Assembly: GCF_000178855.1 (NCBI RefSeq) | Contig: NZ_ADVG01000002.1 | Span: forward strand, 1,860,001-1,924,000 | Length of the DNA stretch: 64,000 bases | Origin: Ktedonobacter racemifer DSM 44963 | Lineage (GTDB): Bacteria; Chloroflexota; Ktedonobacteria; Ktedonobacterales; Ktedonobacteraceae | Direction: 5' to 3' | In this document: positions 17,477 through 26,279 of the stretch, one piece after another | How positions within the stretch are numbered: position 1 is the stretch's first letter | Layout of the letters: each line of letters starts with the position of its first letter | Program-made: the position numbers and the translations under genes | Notes under the pieces: generated by a model | What the model was told of the DNA's origin: nothing | The model's input: the letters and a program-made list of their open reading frames with translations, nothing else | The model's database searches: none

Positions 17477-20400
17477 CTAAGACTGTAGCAGCCAGCGATT
17501 ACGCATGAGCCAGAGCCTGACCAGTTCAATCTTAAAAGTATATTCAGGATTACTTGTGTTACGTCCTCCCACGTGTTCATCGAGTATCAAACTGTTGCGC
17601 ATCCGCTCTAAGGCAGGACGAATCTCTCTTTCAGCCATCCCGAAGTTTTTCGTCAGTTGCCGCAATGAAATCATGGTGTGCTTCGAATAGGCCATAATTT
17701 CAAGCATCTCATCTAAAATACGCGGCTCCAGTTCACCATGCAGTTCTTGTCGATAATATGAAAAGCTCTGCTCACCACCGGCCTCGATGATATGATCTAC
17801 CGCCAACTGCAAATCTTCATCCGTCACCTGCTGCTTCTGCGCATGAGCGTTAAGCAGGCGCACAAACTGCATCCCGATCAGGGCCATATAGTAGGGATTG
17901 CCCCCTGTTAATTGGACAGCTTGATGCACCGTTCGAGAGGAGATAAGCACCCGCAATTCTCGTAGTGGCTCCGTCAGTAATCGCTCTGCACTTGCCTGAT
18001 CTAGAAAAGGCATAGGCAAATTTTGCGCGAAACTGAAGGCATTGACAAACTTTTCAGAGGCTAGCAGGGCGTGGGAGCTGGTAGGAAGAGCAAGGAGCAA
18101 ACTCACCTGCGAGATAACACTCAATAATTCTCGCCAGTAGGTAAAGAAGCGCAGCTCCAATACACCGTCTGCGTATGCCTGCAAAGCCCCTCCAAACTCA
18201 TCCAATACCAGCACCAGGCGTGAACCAGGCGCGCGCTCTAAACAGCGTTGGATAAAACGGCGAAAACAAATTTGTACATCGCTCTGATCCAGAGCGTCCC
18301 ACTCGGGCGCAGGACGATTAAAATGCTCTTGGAAACTGGCGCCAATCTCGCCCGCCATATCGCGTAAGATACGCTCCTCGTTAAAGCGTGTCGCCCCTTG
18401 CAGGGAATAGAAGACACCCCAGGCAGGAGGAGTAATATGACGGCCAAGAAAATTTTTGCATAACGATGATTTGCCAGAACGACGAGGGGCATACAGCACA
18501 ACCGCCTTCCCCTCGCTTCCTTCACAAAGCTCCCGCGCCAGATAACGCAGTTCGCTCTCGCGCCCAAAGAACATCTTCGAGGAGGCTGGGCGCGAGATAT
18601 CATAGGCATTCCTCAGGGTTGCGGAACGAGGCCCAAGCGAGGAGAGCCTATCGCGCCAGTGCTCATCCTGGAGTTGAATAGGCTTCTCTTGCTGGTGCTC
18701 ACGTATACGCTGATAAATGTAGGGAACAGTACGAGCCGCATCAACTTCGACCGAGGTCACACCATTAATTGATTTCAGGTCGCTGATGATCTCTGCCACC
18801 TCGCGGTACTCATAGAGTTCCGTCACAAAGCGTGCTTCCGCCTTTTTAAACTTCAAGATCGCGTCCGCGTTAATGGAGAGCAGGGAGCAATGGCGTCTGC
18901 GCAGTTTCTTAGCGATATCTAGTACCAGGCCACGCCGATCCTCTGCCAGCACGAAGAAAGCAACTTTAAAGGCTGATGGACGATACTGCCACTGCAAGGG
19001 AATTAACCGCGCGCGTTGCTCATCGTTAAGCCGTGTCATATGTGAGCAATTGAGGGTATGTGCGACTAACTCATGACTATTTCTCCCTCTATACGCGACG
19101 ATTGCTTGCTTAGAGTAAATAGGTTGGCAAGTTCCACATAAACGCGGCGGATGAGAGTAAGAGTCACCCAGGAGAGGCTGGGGGATGAGATCAGCCGTCT
19201 CTTTAGTAACCTCTAACGTATGGGTCTCGTTGTGCTCAGCACGTCGCTGGATAATCTGCTGCGCTGCCCACTCGGGTGTGTGCGGATCTTTACCATTGCT
19301 GTTAAGCAACTCCAGGTAAGCCTGGCGTGTGCCGAGTTTCTGACGCGTCACCAGCAGACGCAGCTCCTCATCTAACTCCTCAAGTGTAAGTGGATAGTGA
19401 TAAAACTCAAGCGCTTCACGAATGAGTTCATAACTACGAAAGTTATGCAGCTCTTGTTTTAGCAGCGATCGAATGTGGGCCTGCGCCTTGTCAGAGGTTG
19501 CATACTTATCATCCAACCAGTACGCCTTCACCTGCGTTTCACGCGCGGTCCTGATCTCCACAATGTCGCCAGCATTCAACTCGTTGTACAATTCCGATTT
19601 ACGTGTATTTATGAAGCCCTCTACCGCGCGTGATCCAATGTCGGGATCAAGTTTATATGCGAAATCTAAAACCGTAGCGCCCTTGGGAAGACGTACAGGG
19701 CGATGATTATGACTCTTGTCATAGACAATAATAGGATTGGACGTTATATCGTCTTCATCTAGCTTCCCTGCCTTTTCCATGCCATCTTTAATTGCGGCAT
19801 ACATCTTGCCCTCTTCACTAAACCAGGTTGACCGCGAGTTTATGCTATGCATGCTTGGCACATCACTACGGGCAGTTTGTGACTCATCATATAGGGCATA
19901 GATCTTCTCATTCAAGCAGCCATAATAAACACCAGCTTGAGTTACTTTCGTGCCTATCTGAAAAAAACAGTTATAGGTTACTTCTCCATCTGGTGCCAAC
20001 CATGATAGCTTCCGTAAAGATTGAGCCGAGGGATCAAGCGACAGGCCAAAGGAGAGATGACAATAGCCATTGGGTTTAGGATGGGCGATTTGATCACTCA
20101 CGCGATCTTGCAACGTACCCAACTGGAACAGAGCTCCCATAGCTAAATAACAGTCGTAAAATACAGGTACAATCACATCAAAATTGACAAGGTCAAAACC
20201 ATACAGCCGTTCTTTCTGAGAAGTCGCGGTGGTATGCGTATCCTGAGTTCGCCGCTTCAACCCAGCAACGCCACAGGGTGTCCACACGACATGCACCGGT
20301 CTATCAGTGACTTCCTGACAAAAGTGTTCGAAGATTGATCTTAAGCTTTCAATTTTGTCCATATCGCGCGCGAAAATTTTTTCGTAGCGCTGCTTATCCT

Positions 20401-20986
20401 CTAAAAATGTCTTTGGGTGAATCAGCTCCTCAGCAATATCTTCAATATGGCGCTTAAAATCCCACAGGCCCAGGCGCTTGGTAATATGAATGAGCGTCCT
20501 CTTAGCACTCTGGACATCATCCAGCAACTTACCAGCCAAAGGTTGATGTGTTGTATGCTCTTTTAATTTACAGAGCGCCTGGTAATGCACAACCAGGGCA
20601 ATCAATAGCGCGCCCAGGTCAGGATAGGGCGGAATCAGAAGATTGGCAAGCTGCTCTTCCTCGATGTAGCGGGTGTAGTGGAGGGAGGACTTAAAATGGG
20701 CGTATACCTTCTCCGCACCAGGAAGCGTCACGTGGCTCAGCAAGGTCTCATCATAGGAACGCAGGTAACCAGCGATGACCACAGGCTCGGGTAGACCCCA
20801 GTCACGCAACTGATCGCCAACACGTCGTGCATCATAGCGCACGTTAAATACATAGGCATAAGGTGGCTTTGGCTGCCCTTCTGCTTCGCGAACTACCATC
20901 GTGATGAAATCTCGCCACTCAGGCGAGATAGTGGTAGGCGTAGGGCGCCAGGGGGAGAGGTCCAGGCTTGCGTATGTCTCGGTCAT
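17477..20986 (-). CDS. RelA/SpoT-like scaffold fused to an AAA/STAND ATPase
   Basis: 1169 residues from the ATG at 20986, which has GGAAGAGAG before it; a GTG at 21016 would add ten. Positions here count from that GTG. Residues 50-215 align with the RSH hydrolase region but lack the HD pair; 250-365 resemble the ppGpp synthetase (AHPKPNGYCHLSF) yet the catalytic ExQxRT is FFQIGT. A TGS domain (430-495, VRLPKGATVLDFAYKLD), a zinc-finger-like segment (625-660, RLCGTCQP) and an ACT domain (683-760) follow. Then comes an ATPase with Walker A APRRSGKSS (843-851), Walker B LVLVLDE, and a winged-helix-like end. It probably senses translation or amino-acid state without making ppGpp and drives the ATPase; this is inference. 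Confidence 0.85.
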   Translation of the reverse strand: MTETYASLDLSPWRPTPTTISPEWRDFITMVVREAEGQPKPPYAYVFNVRYDARRVGDQLRDWGLPEPVVIAGYLRSYDETLLSHVTLPGAEKVYAHFKSSLHYTRYIEEEQLANLLIPPYPDLGALLIALVVHYQALCKLKEHTTHQPLAGKLLDDVQSAKRTLIHITKRLGLWDFKRHIEDIAEELIHPKTFLEDKQRYEKIFARDMDKIESLRSIFEHFCQEVTDRPVHVVWTPCGVAGLKRRTQDTHTTATSQKERLYGFDLVNFDVIVPVFYDCYLAMGALFQLGTLQDRVSDQIAHPKPNGYCHLSFGLSLDPSAQSLRKLSWLAPDGEVTYNCFFQIGTKVTQAGVYYGCLNEKIYALYDESQTARSDVPSMHSINSRSTWFSEEGKMYAAIKDGMEKAGKLDEDDITSNPIIVYDKSHNHRPVRLPKGATVLDFAYKLDPDIGSRAVEGFINTRKSELYNELNAGDIVEIRTARETQVKAYWLDDKYATSDKAQAHIRSLLKQELHNFRSYELIREALEFYHYPLTLEELDEELRLLVTRQKLGTRQAYLELLNSNGKDPHTPEWAAQQIIQRRAEHNETHTLEVTKETADLIPQPLLGDSYSHPPRLCGTCQPIYSKQAIVAYRGRNSHELVAHTLNCSHMTRLNDEQRARLIPLQWQYRPSAFKVAFFVLAEDRRGLVLDIAKKLRRRHCSLLSINADAILKFKKAEARFVTELYEYREVAEIISDLKSINGVTSVEVDAARTVPYIYQRIREHQQEKPIQLQDEHWRDRLSSLGPRSATLRNAYDISRPASSKMFFGRESELRYLARELCEGSEGKAVVLYAPRRSGKSSLCKNFLGRHITPPAWGVFYSLQGATRFNEERILRDMAGEIGASFQEHFNRPAPEWDALDQSDVQICFRRFIQRCLERAPGSRLVLVLDEFGGALQAYADGVLELRFFTYWRELLSVISQVSLLLALPTSSHALLASEKFVNAFSFAQNLPMPFLDQASAERLLTEPLRELRVLISSRTVHQAVQLTGGNPYYMALIGMQFVRLLNAHAQKQQVTDEDLQLAVDHIIEAGGEQSFSYYRQELHGELEPRILDEMLEIMAYSKHTMISLRQLTKNFGMAEREIRPALERMRNSLILDEHVGGRNTSNPEYTFKIELVRLWLMRNRWLLQS

Positions 20987-21234
20987 GTGCAGTACTCTCT
21001 TCCTTGCTGTATGCACGAAACACTTCTTTTCCTACGAAGCCCTTCTTAAAATAAGACAATATGTAATATACCACAAATTTCTCGCATCAGAAAGCTTACA
21101 AGTTCTTTAGTTTCATCTGACCACAGAAAATATTATAACATATTTATATTGATTTTTACGAATATATTGATCATAATATTAATAGCGATGATAAAAACAC
21201 AGTAAGCGTTTCGCAACTTCTCACGAGGTGATGC

Positions 21235-21897
21235 ATGCAAAACGAGCAAGCTCTCTTCTCATTTGATCCAAACGCTCCTGTAGATGTCATCCTTGTACAA
21301 TTGGAACCGTGTATTCGTAGGCTAGCACACCGCCTCGCCAACCAGAACCTGGCGGAATGGGAATGCGATGAGATTACTCAGGGTGTGCTCATAAAACTGG
21401 CTCGTCTGCTCCCTCGTACAACCATTGAGCATCCCCAGGCCTACCTCCAGCGCGCGATAAAGAACGAAATTACCGATCACTGGCGACGACGCCAGCCTAC
21501 CTATCCCCTGCAAACAAACGACGAGGGAGAACCTCAAGGGGTGCCACTGCTAGCCCTTAGCCAGGGCATGGGTGATCCATTGTATGAGGTACTACAACGC
21601 GTCGCCTTCGAAGAACTGCTGGATAAGCTGGTTGCGGCAATTCTTACGCTTCCTCCTGTACAAAAAAAGGCTGCCATCTGCCATTTTCGCGAGCTGGTTG
21701 ATGACCTGGCAGCTTTTGTCGAGGCCTTCAGGCGCCATAATGTCGATATCACTCATATTCACCCACCCCAGGCATATAGCGATCAACAGCGCTTACGCGC
21801 CTCGTACTACGTGGCACGCCTGGCCCTGGCAGAGAAACTTAAGGAAACCTCTATGTATAGAAAGACTGATCGCTACGCTATCGTTTCCGCTTCGTAG
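21235..21897 (+). CDS. Sigma-70-like protein with divergent region 4
   Basis: 220 residues. The N-terminal half fits sigma region 2 of ECF factors: ANQNLAEWECDEITQGVLIKLARLL, then AYLQRAIKNEITDHWRRRQ. A helix starting ILTLPPVQKKAAICHF recalls the start of region 4, but the expected helix-turn-helix is replaced by an insert of about 45 residues before RASYYVARLALAEKL. It may be a true sigma factor, a fragment or a phage-like relative. GAGGTGATGC precedes the ATG. It is divergent from the RSH-ATPase operon across an AT-rich 248-base gap and may control it. Confidence 0.7.
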   Translation: MQNEQALFSFDPNAPVDVILVQLEPCIRRLAHRLANQNLAEWECDEITQGVLIKLARLLPRTTIEHPQAYLQRAIKNEITDHWRRRQPTYPLQTNDEGEPQGVPLLALSQGMGDPLYEVLQRVAFEELLDKLVAAILTLPPVQKKAAICHFRELVDDLAAFVEAFRRHNVDITHIHPPQAYSDQQRLRASYYVARLALAEKLKETSMYRKTDRYAIVSAS

Positions 21898-21913
21898 ATC
21901 CAATTCTTCTGGA

Positions 21914-23515
21914 TTACACCATGGGCATACGCTCAATGTGCAGTCCTTCCTGTTCATCGCGTGGTGAACGTCGACTCTGAATACGGCGCATGGCCAGCCC
22001 TATACGCCGTATTCCCTCCCTGATCTGCACTTCATCGCTTACGGCGTAGCTCAGGCGGATATACTGTCGTCCACCACCATCAATATGAAAAGGCTCTCCC
22101 AAAACAAACGCGACTCCCTCCTGGGCGGCCTCTCGTAAAAGCGTTCGCGCGCGCATATCTCCTGGGAGGCGACACCAGAGATGGAAGCCGCCTCGCGGCA
22201 ACGTCACGCGTGTTCCTGCCGGCCAGTACTCCTGAATAGCCTGAAACATGACATCGCGCTGCCGTTGATACTGCTGGCGCACCCTGGCCAGGTGAGGGTC
22301 CAGCATCTGGCGCTGGAGTATCTCTGACACCAGCCATTGTCCCAGGGCCGTCGTGTTGAGGTCAAAAATTTGCTTATGGAGTGAGAGTCGTTCGATAAGG
22401 GGTTCTGGCGCGGCCAGCCAGGCCACACGCAAACCAGGAGCCAGGAGCTTTGAATAGGTACTGAGGTAGAGCACGTCTCCGCGTGTGTCCAGGGCCTTTA
22501 AGGGCTGGGGCGCTTCACCCTCAAAATAAATCTCGCCATAGGGGTCATCTTCGAGAATAGGAACCTGGTAACGTCGTGCTAATGCCAATAAGCGTCGTCT
22601 GCGCGCAGGTGACATAATTACGCCCGTAGGATTTTGAAAGGTGGGCAGCGTATAGATAAGACGCGGACTGCGACGAGCTAAGATGGCTTCCAGGAGATCC
22701 AGGCGCATCCCCTCATTATCAATTGGGACCCCAATGACCCTGGCACCAAGCGCGCGAAAGGTCTGGATCGCGCCCAGGTAGGTAGGCACCTCGACCACCA
22801 CCTCGTCCCCCGGATGCAGCAAGAAACGTCCCACAAGGCCAATCCCCTGCGTTGAGCCTGAGAGCACCAGGATATGTTGAAAATCAACGGGCACACCATG
22901 CTTACGCATCCGTTCAGCAATGCCACGCCTCAGGCTCTGTAAACCTTCGACCGGGCAATACCCGAGCGCGCTCTGCCGCGCGGTGAGTAAATCATCCTGC
23001 ACTATTTCGCGTAACAGTTCAGCCGGAAGCAAGCCCGCAGCAGGCGTGGCTGCCGCCAGGGAGATGACCTCTTGCTGATCTCCCAATGCGGTAATCTCGC
23101 TCATCAGGCGCGCATCATGTCCCAGGGCCAGTTCCTCTTCGGCGGAGAGACTAAACAACCAGGAGGGCATATGCTGTTCAAATGGCTCATCATCCAATTC
23201 TCGTGCCAAATAGGTGCGCTTCACCAGCGTTCCCCGACCAACATGCCCCTCGATCAAGCCCTCACTCGCCAGTTCATTGTAGGCATTCATAACCGTTGTG
23301 CGATTGACATGCAGCTCTCGTGCCAGGGCGCGCTCGGTAGGGAGGCGCGTGCCCTCGGGAAGCTCACCACCCAGGATCGCATTACGCAAGCGCTCGTAAA
23401 TCTGGCGATAGAGTGGTACACCATTCGAGCGCTCAAGCTGAATCATTGCCGATACCGAAGCTGTAAACAGGGGCAACGGTGAATGCTCCTGTGGTTGCTC
23501 AAATTTATGGGCCAT
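21914..23515 (-). CDS. MocR-family GntR regulator with aminotransferase domain
   Basis: 533 residues from the ATG at 23515 with AAGGG upstream; a longer start at 23599 lacks support. The N-terminal GntR winged helix reads VPLYRQIYERLRNAILGGELPEGTRLPTERALARELHVNRTTV in several conserved blocks. The rest is a fold-type I aminotransferase with the PLP lysine in YLSTYSKLLAPGLRVAW and the PTFQNPTGV motif. MocR proteins use PLP or an amino-acid adduct as signal. No PLP or transporter gene is adjacent, so its target is open. Confidence 0.9.
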   Translation of the reverse strand: MAHKFEQPQEHSPLPLFTASVSAMIQLERSNGVPLYRQIYERLRNAILGGELPEGTRLPTERALARELHVNRTTVMNAYNELASEGLIEGHVGRGTLVKRTYLARELDDEPFEQHMPSWLFSLSAEEELALGHDARLMSEITALGDQQEVISLAAATPAAGLLPAELLREIVQDDLLTARQSALGYCPVEGLQSLRRGIAERMRKHGVPVDFQHILVLSGSTQGIGLVGRFLLHPGDEVVVEVPTYLGAIQTFRALGARVIGVPIDNEGMRLDLLEAILARRSPRLIYTLPTFQNPTGVIMSPARRRRLLALARRYQVPILEDDPYGEIYFEGEAPQPLKALDTRGDVLYLSTYSKLLAPGLRVAWLAAPEPLIERLSLHKQIFDLNTTALGQWLVSEILQRQMLDPHLARVRQQYQRQRDVMFQAIQEYWPAGTRVTLPRGGFHLWCRLPGDMRARTLLREAAQEGVAFVLGEPFHIDGGGRQYIRLSYAVSDEVQIREGIRRIGLAMRRIQSRRSPRDEQEGLHIERMPMV

Positions 23516-23659
23516 GCGTCTTTTCCCTTCATTGGTTGACACCAATCTCCCCTGTAAACAGACTATGCACACCTGCTTTCTTTTAACTATACCAGCCAAT
23601 CAGCAGCAATGCATAGGCCAATACATCAAAAATAGAAGAGCCAATCTTTGGTGTAAGCA

Positions 23660-23701
23660 ATACGCAAAGGGAGCAGCAGTACTGCCGCTCCCTTTGCGTA
23701 T
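23660..23701. terminator. Hairpin after small PLDc_N-like gene
   Basis: Arms ATACGCAAAGGGAGC and GCTCCCTTTGCGTAT continue to a 21-base stem with one mismatch and almost no loop. It follows the end of the minus-strand 62-residue gene and is a probable terminator. Confidence 0.65.
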
Positions 23702-23758
23702 CATAGTCATCTGGCTAAGACGATAGGAACCTTGTCTAGCCTTTAGGGATAACGCTAC

Positions 23759-23947
23759 CTAATAGCTGGGCTGAGCGAATCTCACGTAGTTGCCAGAAGG
23801 CGGACGCTGCCCAAAGAGCAGGTAGAGGAACTGACCCACAAAGGGCAGCAGCCAGACGATCAGCAGCCACAACAGCTTTCCAGTTGGAGAGTGCTCATCT
23901 TCCAGAATCATCACGGTCTCGATAATGTGTCCTAGCAGGGGCAACAT
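23759..23947 (-). CDS. Small PLDc_N-like membrane protein, shortened N-terminus
   Basis: 62 residues: LLGHIIETVMILEDEHS, a membrane segment LLWLLIVWLLPFVGQFLYLLFGQR, and a polar tail ending FAQPSY. This matches the phospholipase D N-terminal-type (PLDc_N) two-helix domain. Compared with its paralogue at 25397 it lacks the first ~20 residues, most of the first membrane helix, and has no clear ribosome-binding site, so it may be decaying. Function unknown. Confidence 0.6.
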   Translation of the reverse strand: MLPLLGHIIETVMILEDEHSPTGKLLWLLIVWLLPFVGQFLYLLFGQRPPSGNYVRFAQPSY

Positions 23948-24032
23948 TACACTACTTTGACCATAGAGATAATCTTCGTGAAACGCTCCTCATTTTGCGC
24001 TCAATCAACCAGATTTCAGAAGGAGTCGCATA

Positions 24033-24269
24033 ATGAGTAATCCACATCAGGCAATCATCGCCCAGCAGTTACAAGAGCTTAACGAGCTCTATTATACCGC
24101 ACCACTCGCATTTTATGAAGCCACGCTACGCTTAGCAATTGCTCAGCTTGAGCACATCTTACCTGGCTTTACCATCGCATTCGCTGAAATCTACGCCATC
24201 GGAAGCGGGCGCCAGGCACACGGCGGGATGTGCCATGTTTTCTTGCCGATAGAAAGGAATGCCGAATGA
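24033..24269 (+). CDS. Small protein of unknown function
   Basis: 78 residues, not recognised. AGAAGGAG lies about 9 bases before the ATG. The sequence is helical (AQQLQELNELYYTAPLAFYEATLRLAIAQLEH in two stretches) and ends ERNAE. Its stop overlaps the start of the next gene (ATGA), so the two are translationally coupled and likely act together. Confidence 0.6.
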   Translation: MSNPHQAIIAQQLQELNELYYTAPLAFYEATLRLAIAQLEHILPGFTIAFAEIYAIGSGRQAHGGMCHVFLPIERNAE

Positions 24270-25153
24270 GCGCTCAGGATGAGACTCCCATCAAAACCTT
24301 TGCTTCCCTGCACTGGTATGACGAAACAATCAAATTCGTCTTTAACTTTGCGGCAAAGACCAGCGAGCTTTTATTAGCTGCAGGTGTCGTTGTCAGTTCC
24401 GCGAACTTTCTAACAGATGGCAGTATCATGCAAGATCATACCCCGCTGTCAGTTGCTTGGGCCTGGGCGCAAGCGCTCGCCATTGATAGCAGCTTGGGAA
24501 TCGTCTTTGTCAACGGTTTCCAGGCTGCACGCGAACGATACAAGATCAAAGCGGGAATCTACTTTGCCTTAACCGCGATGCTTGCCTCTGTGGCCGGACT
24601 ACTGACCCACTTTGACGCGCTCGCTCACGCGACTGGCTTACCCGTTACCTCTCAAAGCATCTCAGGGATTATTCCTCTCTGGATGTTAACCGGATTACGC
24701 GCCGTGGCTGTTATCGGTTTCCTGCTTGTGGGCAGGCTCAAGAATGTTTCCTTCAGCATGCACCAGAATGAGACCCACGATCAGCAGCCTCAAAAGTCAA
24801 AGCCAACACTTGTGATTACGCCAGAATTACTGAACGAATTGCGGGCGATCCTGTATCAGACCACTGTTTCCGAGGAACAGACGGGAATACCAGGAACACC
24901 GCAACTCACCGAAGTAGCCACGGCGACCGACCAGCAGCAGAACCAGCTTGTATCCTTGCTCCCCGCTGTTCCCCCTATTTCCGAGGAGGAGAGGAACAAG
25001 GTCATTGACGCCTATCTTCAGGGCATTCCCAGGCGGGAAATCTGCTCACATCTTCGCTGGGGCAACGCGAAATACACCACTATTGTCAAACCTGTTCTCG
25101 ACGCCTACAGGGAACAGGAACACCAAACAGAGAACGTTGAGGCACAAGCATAA
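24266..25153 (+). CDS. Four-helix membrane protein with C-terminal helix-turn-helix
   Basis: 295 residues from the ATG at 24266. It has four predicted membrane segments at about 25-55, 70-100, 105-130 and 140-170, separated by short loops. A Gln/Thr-rich cytoplasmic linker follows, and the end (EEERNKVIDAYLQGIPRREICSHL, then W...AKYTTIVKPVLDAYRE) looks like a helix-turn-helix. The layout recalls DUF2637/SpdB-like proteins of actinobacterial conjugative elements, but I cannot claim homology. AAAGGAAT precedes the start. No integrase or transfer gene is nearby. Confidence 0.6.
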   Translation: MSAQDETPIKTFASLHWYDETIKFVFNFAAKTSELLLAAGVVVSSANFLTDGSIMQDHTPLSVAWAWAQALAIDSSLGIVFVNGFQAARERYKIKAGIYFALTAMLASVAGLLTHFDALAHATGLPVTSQSISGIIPLWMLTGLRAVAVIGFLLVGRLKNVSFSMHQNETHDQQPQKSKPTLVITPELLNELRAILYQTTVSEEQTGIPGTPQLTEVATATDQQQNQLVSLLPAVPPISEEERNKVIDAYLQGIPRREICSHLRWGNAKYTTIVKPVLDAYREQEHQTENVEAQA

Positions 25154-25396
25154 TGTTTCCGAGGAGCAAAGACATGCGAGCGGATACAAGTCCGTCCTGT
25201 ATCCACTTTTTCTTGGGGCTACATCGACCGCGAAAGACTATCTGCAACGCCCCGCTTTCTCTATCCGTATTCTCTATAGGCAAGAAAAAATCGCACATCG
25301 AAGCATACACAATGCTTAGAATACAAAATTGTTAGTAGCTGTGTCAGTAACCCGCTATACACCTAAAATGATTTATAGCATGGAGGATATAGAAAA

Positions 25397-25657
25397 ATGT
25401 CAGGCAACCGCGGATGTTTGTTCAATAGCTTATTGTTTCTCATTATAGTTTTTATACCTCTCGTCGGCCACGTAATAGAAACGGTCATGGTGCTGCAAGA
25501 TGACCATTCGGCTCTTGGTATGCTGGGCTGGTTGCTCCTCATTTGGCTGATTCCTTTCGTTGGCCCGTTACTCTACCTGCTGTTTGGTCAACGACGTTCA
25601 CGGGTCTACTTCGGCCAACCGAGCTACATGCAGACCCCCTACCAACAGCAAAGATAA
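25397..25657 (+). CDS. Small PLDc_N-like membrane protein
   Basis: 86 residues with two membrane helices: LLFLIIVFIPLVGHVIETVMVL and LGWLLLIWLIPFVGPLLYLLFGQR, then a Tyr/Gln-rich tail. It is the complete form of the domain seen in the 62-residue paralogue 1.5 kb away in opposite orientation. GGAGGATATAG precedes the ATG. A strong intrinsic terminator follows. Function unknown; the domain is common in small membrane proteins of Gram-positive-type bacteria. Confidence 0.7.
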   Translation: MSGNRGCLFNSLLFLIIVFIPLVGHVIETVMVLQDDHSALGMLGWLLLIWLIPFVGPLLYLLFGQRRSRVYFGQPSYMQTPYQQQR

Positions 25658-25673
25658 ATCTACTAACACATAC

Positions 25674-25717
25674 AAAAAAGATGAGGTACAGGTTAAGCCT
25701 GTATCTCATCTTTTTCT
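25674..25717 (+). terminator. Intrinsic terminator
   Basis: AAAAAGATGAGGTACAGG and CCTGTATCTCATCTTTTT pair over about 18 bases with a GT wobble and a run of T, right after the PLDc_N-like gene. Confidence 0.85.
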
Positions 25718-25728
25718 TTTTGTTGACC

Positions 25729-25770
25729 CCGTGTAAATCAAGGGGTCGGCAGGTGCCTTGATTTACACGG
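25729..25770. repeat. 15-bp perfect inverted repeat
   Basis: CCGTGTAAATCAAGG and CCTTGATTTACACGG, 12 bases apart. It borders the RadC-like remnant and may be an old element end. Confidence 0.5.
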
Positions 25771-25786
25771 AGCCAAACAACATGAA

Positions 25787-26039
25787 CAAATGCGCGTTCT
25801 GGTCATCGATACCAAGAACCATGGCCTAAAATCACGTAATGTATCGCGGAACGGTCAACAGCAGTGTCTTGCGGGGGAGCAGAGTTATTTCGCCCTGCGA
25901 TGTCCGCAATCGCCTAGCAATTCTCATCTGCTCCAACCATCCGAGCGGCGATCCGGATTCCAGCCAGGAGGACCTAGCGGTAACTGAGCAATTGGCGCTG
26001 GCCGGGAAATCGCTGGATATCAAATTGATTAGTAAATAA
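25787..26039 (+). pseudogene. RadC-like JAB-domain fragment, frameshifted
   Basis: Two overlapping frames together give the RadC core: EQMRVLVIDTKN in one, then RGTVNSSVLRGSRVISP and SNHPSGDPDSSQEDLAVTEQLALAGKSLDIKLI in the other, with a shift near 25840. The canonical metal motif HNHPSGDP has Ser for the first His. The N-terminal half and the part after KLI are missing, and the break coincides with the start of a dispersed repeat. RadC-like proteins are frequent in mobile elements; this copy is dead. Confidence 0.75.
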
Positions 26040-26099
26040 GGTCAAATCCGCAACACTTTTGAGGCGAACGTGAGAGAATCAGCGCGAATCGTAGGAATT
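26030..26099 (+). repeat. Dispersed ~70-bp repeat, copy 1
   Basis: It starts TAGTAAATAAGG and ends CGTAGGAATT; the copy at 32471-32540 in the same orientation matches with about 7 differences in 70 bases. It abuts the truncated RadC-like fragment. Confidence 0.75.
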
Positions 26100-26279
26100 C
26101 ACCATATAGCATATGGAGAAACCGCTCCAGAGGCGGAGTGTTTCGCACTGTTTTTGTAAATACAGGGAAGCCCTGTGTGATTTTCGGGTGTTTTTCGTCA
26201 TATGGTCTGCTGCCAAGATATGGTTCACAGAGGGTATCTGCGTCAGAGGCTCATGGTGTTGCCGTTTTCACCGGACATC

